NCBI GenBank assembly: GCA_013298025.1 | Contig: JAAFJE010000001.1 | Span: forward strand, 310,001 to 374,000 | Direction: 5' to 3' | Length of the DNA stretch: 64,000 nt | Source of the DNA: Cytophagales bacterium | Lineage (GTDB): Bacteria > Bacteroidota > Bacteroidia > Cytophagales > Spirosomataceae | Shown: positions 1 to 8,598 of the stretch, in pieces | Layout: each line of letters opens with the position of its first letter | Position numbering within the stretch: position 1 is the stretch's first letter | The notes under the pieces: generated by a model | Seen by the model: only the letters and a program-made list of their open reading frames with translations | Databases searched by the model: none | What the model was told of the DNA's origin: nothing | Program-made: the position numbers and the translations under genes

Positions 1-2
1 CC

Positions 3-1208
3 TACCGCACGCAAGTTGATTTACAACAATTGGCTTTCAAATGCTCATGTCCTTCTTTCAAATTTCCTTGCAAACACGGTTTAGGCTTGCTACTGGCTTT
101 TGCTTCGCAAGCTACTGCTTTTGAAGCTGATGCAAGCGAACCCGATTGGGTAAAAGAATGGCTCGACAAGCGTCAAGCCAAAGCCGAAAAAGAAGAAAAA
201 AAAGCGGAACAAACACCCGAAAGCACCGAAGCCAACGAGGCAAAAGCCCAAAAAGCCAAGGAAAAACGCCAGCAACAACGCCTCAGCCAAGTAGAAACAG
301 GCATAGACGAGCTACGCTTGTGGCTCAAAGATTTGGTACGAGTAGGGCTGCTCGATTTGCCCAACAAAAATACCCGTTTTTTCGACCAAGTAATTGCCCG
401 CATGGTCGATGCTAAAGCCACAGGATTGGCCGCCAAAATACGTGCCTTGCGTGAATTGAACTATACCAACGATGCTTGGCAAACACAGGCATTGGGCATT
501 ATTGCCGAAACGTTTCTGTTGCTAGAAGCGTACCGCAATCTCGATAAGCAAAACCCTGTTTTTCAACAAAATATCAAAAATCTGATTGGTTGGAGTCAAT
601 CGTCGAAAGATTTATTACAAGACGAGCAGGCCGAAACCATACAAGATACATGGGTTGCCCTAGGGCACGAAGAAGTAGAAACCGAGGGTATTCTTACACA
701 TCGCACGTGGCTTTGGGGCTTGCAGAGCAATCGCACGGCATTGGTTTTGCATTTTGTTACGCCTTATGCCCCACCGCCAGCGTTGATTCCGATAGGTCAT
801 ATTTTTAGGGCTATATTGGCATTTTTCCCAGCCGTTGTTCCACAGCGAGCCATCATCAAGCAAAGCTTGGAAAATGTAAAAACAATCCCACAATTGCCCC
901 AAAGTTGCTCGTCTTGGGAAGAAGCCCTCCAATACCAAAGTAAGGCTACGGCACTATTGCCCTTGGTCAGCGATTTGCCCGTTGTTGTTCAACAAGTGCG
1001 GCTCATGACGCATGAGCAACAACTGTATTTATGCGACCACACGTGGCGGTACTTACGCCTGAGTGCCAGCGTAGTCCCTAAAACCTTGCATAAGATGTTT
1101 GCCCATGCAGGCAATAATCCAGTGCTATTGGCAGGAATCTTGCGACAAGACGGCTTCTTGCCTTTAGGTTATTTTGAATCGAATCGCTATATTTTTCTTG
1201 CCTCATGA
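3..1208 (+). CDS. SWIM zinc finger family protein (5' truncated by window edge)
   Basis: CxC-x(n)-CxH SWIM motif 'FKCSCPSFKFPCKHGLGLLLAF'. The frame stays open to base 3 ('YRTQVDLQQLAFKCSC'), so the ORF-track start at 30 (TTG) is probably not the real start. Confidence 0.85.
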   Translation, partial: YRTQVDLQQLAFKCSCPSFKFPCKHGLGLLLAFASQATAFEADASEPDWVKEWLDKRQAKAEKEEKKAEQTPESTEANEAKAQKAKEKRQQQRLSQVETGIDELRLWLKDLVRVGLLDLPNKNTRFFDQVIARMVDAKATGLAAKIRALRELNYTNDAWQTQALGIIAETFLLLEAYRNLDKQNPVFQQNIKNLIGWSQSSKDLLQDEQAETIQDTWVALGHEEVETEGILTHRTWLWGLQSNRTALVLHFVTPYAPPPALIPIGHIFRAILAFFPAVVPQRAIIKQSLENVKTIPQLPQSCSSWEEALQYQSKATALLPLVSDLPVVVQQVRLMTHEQQLYLCDHTWRYLRLSASVVPKTLHKMFAHAGNNPVLLAGILRQDGFLPLGYFESNRYIFLAS

Positions 1209-2788
1209 TACCACATATCCTTCGCACAGCACTTTTTGGTACTGAAAAACAAAGCCTTGACACCCAAACTTTACCGAATGCCTTGCAAGCCTCGCTTGCC
1301 CGTATTGCTACGCAAGAAGCCGAAACCGTTCTTTTGCAAGCCATTACGTTGAGTCATTTTTATGAAGAATCGGGTAGAAAGCCCCCCATTTTTGAAGGCA
1401 ACCAAAACCCCGAAATCATTGTAGAAGAACAAGCCGAAGCCCCCGAAGTATATCAACAATTGTACCCAAGCATCAAAGAGCTACCACCCTTTGCTCGCTT
1501 TGCTTGTATGTATGCTTGGCTCGATGGTTTTGTACGCCTCGGTGCTATTCCTTCGCCCGACAATACCATTACGCTTTTGAGCGATTTTACAAATTATCCG
1601 CAACACATTCAAGCCAAAATTGCTTTGTGTTTAGGCAAAAAAGGGCGAATGCTCTTGCCTTTTTATAGCGATTTTCAAGCAGAAGAAACCCAACCCGATG
1701 CCCAAATATGGGAAGAAGGAAAGCTAAAAGAACGAAGACTTGTTTTTCAAAAATTACGGCAACAAAATCCAGCAGAAGCCATTGCTTTATTAGAAAAAAC
1801 ATGGCAAACCGAAACCCTTCCTGAAAAAAAAGCTTTTCTCGAAGAAATTGCTAAAACGTTGGTTTCAAGCGATATAGCTTTTTTAGAAAATCTTTGGTTG
1901 ATGTTTGCCTTTAAAAGTCAAGAGAAAAAAGCCCACAAAGAAATCCGTTGGCTGCTCACGGGCTTACTCATGCGTTTTACCACATCAAATGTATATCAGC
2001 AATTGACAAACGAGCTAAAAACGTATGTACAAGCTGAAAAAAGCAAAGGCGTATTGGGCTGGGTGGGTAAAACCGAACTAAGCTTTGCCTTGCCCACCAG
2101 CGACGATGCCTTTTTCAATGCCCAAAGTATGGAAGAGCGTTGGGGCTTGCTTACGCCAAAAGACTACGACAACCTGCCTTCGGCACATACCTATTGGCTG
2201 AGTAATTTGTTGGAGATTATACCCATGAATTTCTGGGAAAATGTTTTACAAAAAAATACCGAAGAAGTGGTAAAATACTGGCAACAAGACCTTTATTGTC
2301 ACAGCATAGACCGAAAGAAATATCCTTTTTTGCAAAAAGCACTCATCCAAAACGCCTTACATTTTGGTAATCAGCACTTGGCATCAGTTTTATGTCAGCA
2401 AAAAGACTGGGTAAATTTTGCGTCGGTCCTACCCTTATTGTCGCAAGCCGAGCGAGAAAAGTTGATACTCCAACACAAAGTACATACCGATGCGTTTATC
2501 CTCAATACTTGTTTTGAAGGTACGCAAGAAATATGGTCGATTCATTTTTCAAAAGAAATCATCAAAGCTTGTCATGAGCTTATATTCAAAAGAAGTGGTT
2601 ATATTTCAGAAGCACTTATAGCCCTGTTATCGGCACACTTACACCCGTCGAGTATTGCATTTTTAGAGAGCCTCGACACATCCATCGGACAGCATCAGCA
2701 TTTGCGGTTGCATTGGCAACAACGCATCGTCGATACATTAGTAATGAATTCAGCAATCAGAGAAAAAATAGCAACCCTCACACAATGA
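1205..2788 (+). CDS. DUF5691 family protein
   Basis: 527 aa ORF with 4-bp ATGA overlap to the SWIM gene; position and character match DUF5691 in SWIM/MoxR/VWA operons. Confidence 0.65.
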   Translation: MIPHILRTALFGTEKQSLDTQTLPNALQASLARIATQEAETVLLQAITLSHFYEESGRKPPIFEGNQNPEIIVEEQAEAPEVYQQLYPSIKELPPFARFACMYAWLDGFVRLGAIPSPDNTITLLSDFTNYPQHIQAKIALCLGKKGRMLLPFYSDFQAEETQPDAQIWEEGKLKERRLVFQKLRQQNPAEAIALLEKTWQTETLPEKKAFLEEIAKTLVSSDIAFLENLWLMFAFKSQEKKAHKEIRWLLTGLLMRFTTSNVYQQLTNELKTYVQAEKSKGVLGWVGKTELSFALPTSDDAFFNAQSMEERWGLLTPKDYDNLPSAHTYWLSNLLEIIPMNFWENVLQKNTEEVVKYWQQDLYCHSIDRKKYPFLQKALIQNALHFGNQHLASVLCQQKDWVNFASVLPLLSQAEREKLILQHKVHTDAFILNTCFEGTQEIWSIHFSKEIIKACHELIFKRSGYISEALIALLSAHLHPSSIAFLESLDTSIGQHQHLRLHWQQRIVDTLVMNSAIREKIATLTQ

Positions 2789-3864
2789 ACCTTTTACGTC
2801 AACACGCCGAAGAGCAATTTGCTCACGAATTAGCCGAATTAAAACGCCATGATTCGGGTCATTTACCACCCAATTGGCAACTTTCGCCTCAATCTGTAGT
2901 GACCTATCTGATGGGAGGAAAATTGCGGAATGGCTTCGAGGTAAGTTCCAAATACATTGGCGACCGCCGTTTGATGGAAATAGCCGTAGCAACCCTTACC
3001 ACCGACCGAGCCTTGTTGCTCTATGGCTTGCCAGGCACAGCCAAGTCGTGGGTATCAGAGCATTTGGCGGCCGCCATTTCAGGCAATTCTACTTTATTGA
3101 TACAAGGTACGGCTGGCACAAGCGAAGAATCCATCCGCTATGGTTGGAATTACGCCCGATTATTGGCAGAAGGCCCTTCGGAAAACGCTTTGGTAGCAAC
3201 GCCTATGATGAAGGCGATGCAAACAGGTAAAATCGCTCGTATAGAAGAACTTACCCGTATTGGTTCTGATGTGCAAGACACGCTGATTACGATTTTATCG
3301 GAAAAAACCTTGCCCATTCCTGAGCTCAATAGCGAGATACAAGCAGTGAAAGGATTCAATGTAATAGCCACGGCAAACAACCGTGATAAAGGTGTAAATG
3401 AACTTTCGGGAGCCTTGAAACGTCGTTTCAATACAGTTATTTTACCCGTTCCCGACTCTATTGCCGAAGAAGTTGCCATTGTTCGTCAGCGTGTAGCAGG
3501 CTTGGCGAGTAGCCTAGAAATTCCAGCTCAAGCCCCCGCTTTACAAGAAATTCAACGCATTGTAAGAATTTTCAGAGAACTGAGAAATGGCGTAACAGAA
3601 GACGGTAAAACCCGACTCAAAACACCTAGCAGTACTTTGAGTACGGCAGAAGCCATTTCGGTTGTCAACAACGGACTCGCCCTTGCCGCCCATTTTGGCG
3701 ATGGTAAAATGAACGCCCACGACCTAGCTTCTGGTATCATCGGTGCAGTAATCAAAGACCCTGTACAAGATAGCGTTGTGTGGAAAGAATACCTAGAAAC
3801 GGTCGTAAAAACACGTGACGACTGGAAAGATATTTATAGAGCCTGTAGAGAAATATCAAGATAA
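2785..3864 (+). CDS. MoxR-type AAA+ ATPase (YehL-like)
   Basis: Walker A 'LLYGLPGTAKS', 'VIATANNRDKGVNELSGALKRRF'. Start placed at ATG 2785, overlapping the previous stop by 4 bp; the ORF-track start at 2713 is inside the upstream gene. Confidence 0.88.
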   Translation: MNLLRQHAEEQFAHELAELKRHDSGHLPPNWQLSPQSVVTYLMGGKLRNGFEVSSKYIGDRRLMEIAVATLTTDRALLLYGLPGTAKSWVSEHLAAAISGNSTLLIQGTAGTSEESIRYGWNYARLLAEGPSENALVATPMMKAMQTGKIARIEELTRIGSDVQDTLITILSEKTLPIPELNSEIQAVKGFNVIATANNRDKGVNELSGALKRRFNTVILPVPDSIAEEVAIVRQRVAGLASSLEIPAQAPALQEIQRIVRIFRELRNGVTEDGKTRLKTPSSTLSTAEAISVVNNGLALAAHFGDGKMNAHDLASGIIGAVIKDPVQDSVVWKEYLETVVKTRDDWKDIYRACREISR

Positions 3865-3939
3865 AGCTTTGATTTACAAAGCGTTTAAATAGACAAATGA
3901 TTTCACATTTAAAGTGTCTTTTTATTATTGACAAAAGTG

Positions 3940-3947
3940 TAAATTTG
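3940..3947 (+). promoter_or_regulatory. Candidate Bacteroidota -7 element TAAATTTG (TAnnTTTG) upstream of the triplicated genes
   Basis: Exact TAnnTTTG match 18 bp before the ATG at 3966, in the ~100 bp gap after the MoxR gene. Confidence 0.4.
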
Positions 3948-3965
3948 TCTAAAGAATGGTGAGTT

Positions 3966-5483
3966 ATGATACAGAAATATCCAGTAGGCATTCAAGATTT
4001 TGGTGAGATACGTACAGGTGGATATTTGTACGTGGACAAAACGGCGTTTGTCCATACGCTCGTAACGCAAGGGAAATATTACTTTCTTTCTCGTCCACGG
4101 AGATTTGGCAAGTCTTTGTTTATTAGTACTTTAGAATATTTGTTTCTGGCTAAAAAAGAACTTTTCAAAGGCTTATTCATCGAAGATAAATGGAATTGGG
4201 AACAAACTTTTCCGATAATCAGGATTTCTTTTAGTAATATCGGACACAAAGAAAAAGGGCTTTATCGGGCTATCGACGAGCAATTGGATAACCTCGCAGA
4301 GAGTTACGAAATTGTTTTGCGAGAACAGATTATCAGTGGAAAGTTTAAAGAACTCATTGAAAAACTTTCAGAAAGTCGGGGCAAAGTGGTAGTGCTAATC
4401 GACGAATACGACCGTCCCATCATTGATTATTTGGGAGAAGACACCGCCAAAGCCATTGAGAATCGGGACATCATGAAGGTATTTTATTCCATTTTGAAAG
4501 ATGCCGATCCTCATTTGAAATTGGTCTTTATTACGGGCGTTTCTAAGTTTTCGAGGGTGAGTATTTTTTCTGATTTGAATAATTTAGATGATATAACCAT
4601 TGACTATCGTTTCGCTGGTTGTTGTGGAATCACCGAACAAGAATTAGAAAATAATTTTGCAGAAGAGCTTCAAATATTTGATAAACAGGGGATTAAAGAA
4701 TGGTACAATGGTTATTCTTGGGATTTGGAAGTGAGTGTTTACAATCCATTTTCCTTGTTAAATTTCTTTACCAAAAAGAAATTTCATAACTACTGGTTCG
4801 ATACGGGCACGCCTACGTTTCTCATCAAACTCGCCAAGCAAATTCATTTATATGATTTCGAGAACAAAGAGACAAGCCTTTCTCATTTGAACTCCTACGA
4901 CCTCGAACGCTTGGAGTTGATACCGCTGATGTTCCAAACGGGTTATCTTACGTTCAAAAGTTACGATGAAGAAGGCGATATTTATACCTTGGGTTTTCCC
5001 AATAAAGAAGTCAAAAAGTCGTACTTAGAAGTGCTGTTAGATGCCGTGCGAGAATACCCCAGCGACCAAGGCATTGTATTTGTCAATGAGTTAAGGAAAA
5101 CACTTTTGGCAGGCAATATCGACAAATTGGAAAGTATTTTGAACTCCCTTTTCAAATCGTTGCCTTATGAACTTTGGCAAAAGGAGAATGAACATTTTTA
5201 TCATGCCATCATTCATTTAGCGTTCACGTTGTTAGGCGTTTATGTACAATCAGAAGTACAAACTTCCGACGGTAGAATGGACGCATTAGTACGGCTGAAG
5301 GAGTATATTTATTGCTTTGAATTTAAGTTGGATGGCTCGGCAGAGGAGGCTCTCAAGCAAATCAAGGACAAAGGTTATCTGCAACCCTTTGCCCAAGAAG
5401 GGAAGAAATTGATAGGCATAGGCATTAATTTTTCTACTGAAAAGAAGAGGGTAGAGGCATTGAAGTGGGAGGAAATAGCATAA
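3966..5483 (+). CDS. AAA-ATPase-like / PD-(D/E)XK nuclease family protein, copy 1
   Basis: 'YPVGIQDFGEIRTGGYLYVDKT', P-loop 'RPRRFGKSL', Walker B 'VVVLIDEYDRPI', C-terminal 'GRMDALVRLKEYIYCFEFKL' nuclease-type motif. Confidence 0.9.
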   Translation: MIQKYPVGIQDFGEIRTGGYLYVDKTAFVHTLVTQGKYYFLSRPRRFGKSLFISTLEYLFLAKKELFKGLFIEDKWNWEQTFPIIRISFSNIGHKEKGLYRAIDEQLDNLAESYEIVLREQIISGKFKELIEKLSESRGKVVVLIDEYDRPIIDYLGEDTAKAIENRDIMKVFYSILKDADPHLKLVFITGVSKFSRVSIFSDLNNLDDITIDYRFAGCCGITEQELENNFAEELQIFDKQGIKEWYNGYSWDLEVSVYNPFSLLNFFTKKKFHNYWFDTGTPTFLIKLAKQIHLYDFENKETSLSHLNSYDLERLELIPLMFQTGYLTFKSYDEEGDIYTLGFPNKEVKKSYLEVLLDAVREYPSDQGIVFVNELRKTLLAGNIDKLESILNSLFKSLPYELWQKENEHFYHAIIHLAFTLLGVYVQSEVQTSDGRMDALVRLKEYIYCFEFKLDGSAEEALKQIKDKGYLQPFAQEGKKLIGIGINFSTEKKRVEALKWEEIA

Positions 5484-5498
5484 AACGTAGCTAAGACA

Positions 5499-7016
5499 AT
5501 GATACAAAAATATCCAGTAGGCATTCAAGATTTCGGTGAGATACGTACAGGTGGATATTTGTACGTGGACAAAACGGCATTTGTCCATACACTCGTGACA
5601 CAAGGGAAATACTACTTTCTCTCTCGTCCACGGAGATTTGGCAAATCATTGTTTATTAGCACCTTAGAATGTTTATTTCTGGCTAAAAAAGAACTTTTCA
5701 AAGGCTTATTCATAGAAGACAAATGGAATTGGGAACAAACTTTTCCGATAATCAGGATTTCTTTTAGCAATATCGGACACAAATCGTTAGGCTTAAATGA
5801 GGCAATAGATACACATTTAGAAGAAATCGCAAAAGAGTATGGCATTGTATTTTCTGCTAAAACCATTGACCAAAAGTTCAAAGAATTAATTGTTTCTCTT
5901 TCGGCAAGTCGGGGCAAAGTGGTAGTGTTAATCGACGAATACGACCGCCCTATCATTGATTATTTGGGCGAAGACACCGCCAAAGCTATTGAGAATCGGG
6001 ATATTATGAAGATATTTTATTCGATTTTGAAAGATGCCGACCCTCATTTGAAATTGGTCTTTATCACAGGCGTTTCTAAGTTTTCGAGGGTGAGTATTTT
6101 TTCTGATTTGAATAATTTAGATGATATAACCATTGACTATCGTTTTGCTGGTTGTTGTGGAATTACTGAACAAGAATTAGAAAATAATTTCGCAGAAGAG
6201 CTTCAAGTGTTTGATAAACAAGGAATTAAAGAATGGTACAATGGTTATTCTTGGGATTTGGAAGTGAGTGTTTACAATCCATTTTCCTTGTTTAATTTTT
6301 TTACCAAAAAGAAATTTAAAAACTATTGGTTCGATACAGGCACGCCTACGTTTCTCATTAAGCTTGCCAAACAAATATATTTGTATGATTTTGAAAACAA
6401 AGAGACAAGCCTTTCGCACCTTAACTCTTACGACCTCGAACGCTTGGAATTGATACCCTTGATGTTCCAAACGGGCTATCTTACTTTCAAAAGTTACGAT
6501 GAAGAAGGTGATATTTACACTTTAGGATTTCCGAATAAAGAAGTCAAAAAATCGTACTTAGAAGTGCTGCTAGATGCCGTGCGAGAATACCCCAGCGACC
6601 AAGGCGTTGTGCTAGTTAATGAGTTAAGAAAGACACTTCTAGCTGGCAATATCGACAAGTTGGAAAGTATTCTAAACTCCCTTTTCAAATCGTTGCCGTA
6701 TGAACTTTGGCAAAAGGAGAATGAACATTTTTACCATGCGATTATTCATTTAGCGTTCACGTTATTAGGTGTTTATGTGCAATCAGAAGTACAGACCTCC
6801 GATGGCAGGATGGATGCGTTGGTGCGGATGAAGGAGTATATTTATTGCTTTGAATTTAAGCTAGACGGCTCGGCAGAGGAGGCACTAGCACAAATCAAGG
6901 ACAAAGGTTATTTGCAACCTTTTGCCCAAGAAGATAGGAAAAAGATAGCTGTGGGGATTAATTTTTCGAGTGAAAAGAAGAAGGTAGAAGCCCTGAAGTG
7001 GGAGGAAATAGCATAA
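5499..7016 (+). CDS. AAA-ATPase-like / PD-(D/E)XK nuclease family protein, copy 2
   Basis: Same 505 aa length as copy 1, very high identity, starts exactly 1533 bp after copy 1. Confidence 0.9.
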   Translation: MIQKYPVGIQDFGEIRTGGYLYVDKTAFVHTLVTQGKYYFLSRPRRFGKSLFISTLECLFLAKKELFKGLFIEDKWNWEQTFPIIRISFSNIGHKSLGLNEAIDTHLEEIAKEYGIVFSAKTIDQKFKELIVSLSASRGKVVVLIDEYDRPIIDYLGEDTAKAIENRDIMKIFYSILKDADPHLKLVFITGVSKFSRVSIFSDLNNLDDITIDYRFAGCCGITEQELENNFAEELQVFDKQGIKEWYNGYSWDLEVSVYNPFSLFNFFTKKKFKNYWFDTGTPTFLIKLAKQIYLYDFENKETSLSHLNSYDLERLELIPLMFQTGYLTFKSYDEEGDIYTLGFPNKEVKKSYLEVLLDAVREYPSDQGVVLVNELRKTLLAGNIDKLESILNSLFKSLPYELWQKENEHFYHAIIHLAFTLLGVYVQSEVQTSDGRMDALVRMKEYIYCFEFKLDGSAEEALAQIKDKGYLQPFAQEDRKKIAVGINFSSEKKKVEALKWEEIA

Positions 7017-7031
7017 AACGTAGCTAAGAAA

Positions 7032-8549
7032 ATGATACAAAAATATCCAGTAGGCATTCAAGATTTCGGTGAGATACGTACAGGTGGATATTTGTACGTG
7101 GACAAAACGGCGTTTGTTCATACACTGGTGACTCAAGGAAAGTATTACTTTCTTTCTCGTCCACGAAGATTTGGCAAGTCTTTGTTTATTAGCACTTTAG
7201 AATGTTTATTTCTGGCTAAAAAAGAACTTTTCAAAGGCTTATATATCGAAGACAAATGGAATTGGGAACAAACTTTTCCCATAATCAGAATCTCTTTTAG
7301 TAATATCGGACATAAATCGTTAGGCTTAAAAGAGGCAATAGACACCCGTTTAGACGAAATTGCAAAAGAGTATGGCATCACGTTTTCTGCTAAAACTATC
7401 GACCAAAAGTTCAAAGAATTAATTGTTTCTCTCTCCGCAAGTCGAGGCAAAGTGGTGGTATTAATCGACGAATACGACCGTCCTATCATTGATTATTTGG
7501 GTGAAGACACAGCCAAAGCTATTGAGAATCGGGATATTATGAAGATATTTTATTCGATTTTGAAAGATGCCGACCCTCATTTGAAATTGGTCTTTATCAC
7601 AGGCGTTTCTAAGTTTTCGAGGGTGAGTATTTTTTCTGATTTGAATAATTTGACCGATATAACGCTTAGTCATCACTTTTCAGCAAGTTGTGGTATTTCA
7701 GAAACTGAATTAGAAACTTATTTTCAAGAAGAATTAAAGATTTACGACAAAGAAAAAATACGAGCGTGGTACAATGGTTACTCGTGGGATTTAGCCGTGC
7801 GTGTATATAATCCTTTCTCTTTGATGCACTTTTTTAGAGAAGGTAAATTTCATAATTACTGGTTCGATACGGGCATGCCTACGTTTCTCATCAAACTCGC
7901 CAAGCAAATTCATTTATATGATTTCGAGAACAAAGAGACAAGCCTTTCGCACCTTAACTCTTACGACCTCGAACGCTTGGAGTTGATACCCTTGATGTTC
8001 CAAACGGGTTATCTTACGTTCAAAAGTTACGATGAAGAGGGCGATATTTATACCTTGGGTTTTCCCAACAAAGAAGTCAAAAAGTCATACTTAGAAGTGC
8101 TGTTAGACGCTGTGCGAGAATACCCCAGCGACCAAGGTGTGGTACTTGTAAACGAGCTACGGAAAACACTCTTGGCAGGTAATATCGACAAATTGGAAAG
8201 TATTCTAAACTCCCTTTTCAAATCGTTGCCGTATGAACTTTGGCAAAAGGAGAATGAACATTTTTACCATGCGATTATTCATTTAGCGTTCACGTTATTA
8301 GGTGTTTATGTGCAATCAGAAGTACAGACCTCCGATGGCAGGATGGATGCGTTGGTGCGGATGAAGGAGTATATTTATTGCTTTGAATTTAAGCTAGACG
8401 GCTCGGCAGAGGAGGCGTTGGCACAAATCAAGGACAAAGGCTATCTGCAACCCTTTGCCCAAGAAGGAAAGAAATTGATAGGCATAGGCATTAATTTTTC
8501 GAGTGAAAAGAAGAAAGTAGAAGCCTTGAAATGGGAATTTATTGGATAG
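7032..8549 (+). CDS. AAA-ATPase-like / PD-(D/E)XK nuclease family protein, copy 3
   Basis: 505 aa, starts exactly 1533 bp after copy 2; divergent central block. Confidence 0.9.
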   Translation: MIQKYPVGIQDFGEIRTGGYLYVDKTAFVHTLVTQGKYYFLSRPRRFGKSLFISTLECLFLAKKELFKGLYIEDKWNWEQTFPIIRISFSNIGHKSLGLKEAIDTRLDEIAKEYGITFSAKTIDQKFKELIVSLSASRGKVVVLIDEYDRPIIDYLGEDTAKAIENRDIMKIFYSILKDADPHLKLVFITGVSKFSRVSIFSDLNNLTDITLSHHFSASCGISETELETYFQEELKIYDKEKIRAWYNGYSWDLAVRVYNPFSLMHFFREGKFHNYWFDTGMPTFLIKLAKQIHLYDFENKETSLSHLNSYDLERLELIPLMFQTGYLTFKSYDEEGDIYTLGFPNKEVKKSYLEVLLDAVREYPSDQGVVLVNELRKTLLAGNIDKLESILNSLFKSLPYELWQKENEHFYHAIIHLAFTLLGVYVQSEVQTSDGRMDALVRMKEYIYCFEFKLDGSAEEALAQIKDKGYLQPFAQEGKKLIGIGINFSSEKKKVEALKWEFIG

Positions 8550-8598
8550 CTACATACATATTGATGCGAGCAATCAGGAAAGTTTTTGACAAAAATTT

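Larger units (their letters stand above)
3966..8549 (+). repeat. Tandem triplication, unit 1533 bp (1518-bp CDS + 15-bp spacer)
   Basis: ORF starts 3966/5499/7032; spacer 'aaacgtagctaaga(c/a)a' conserved between copies. Confidence 0.97.

Noticed and set aside
2713-2784. N-terminal extension of the MoxR ORF (start at 2713)
   Set aside because: Overlaps the DUF5691 coding region; ATG 2785 gives a normal ATGA junction and a typical N-terminus.
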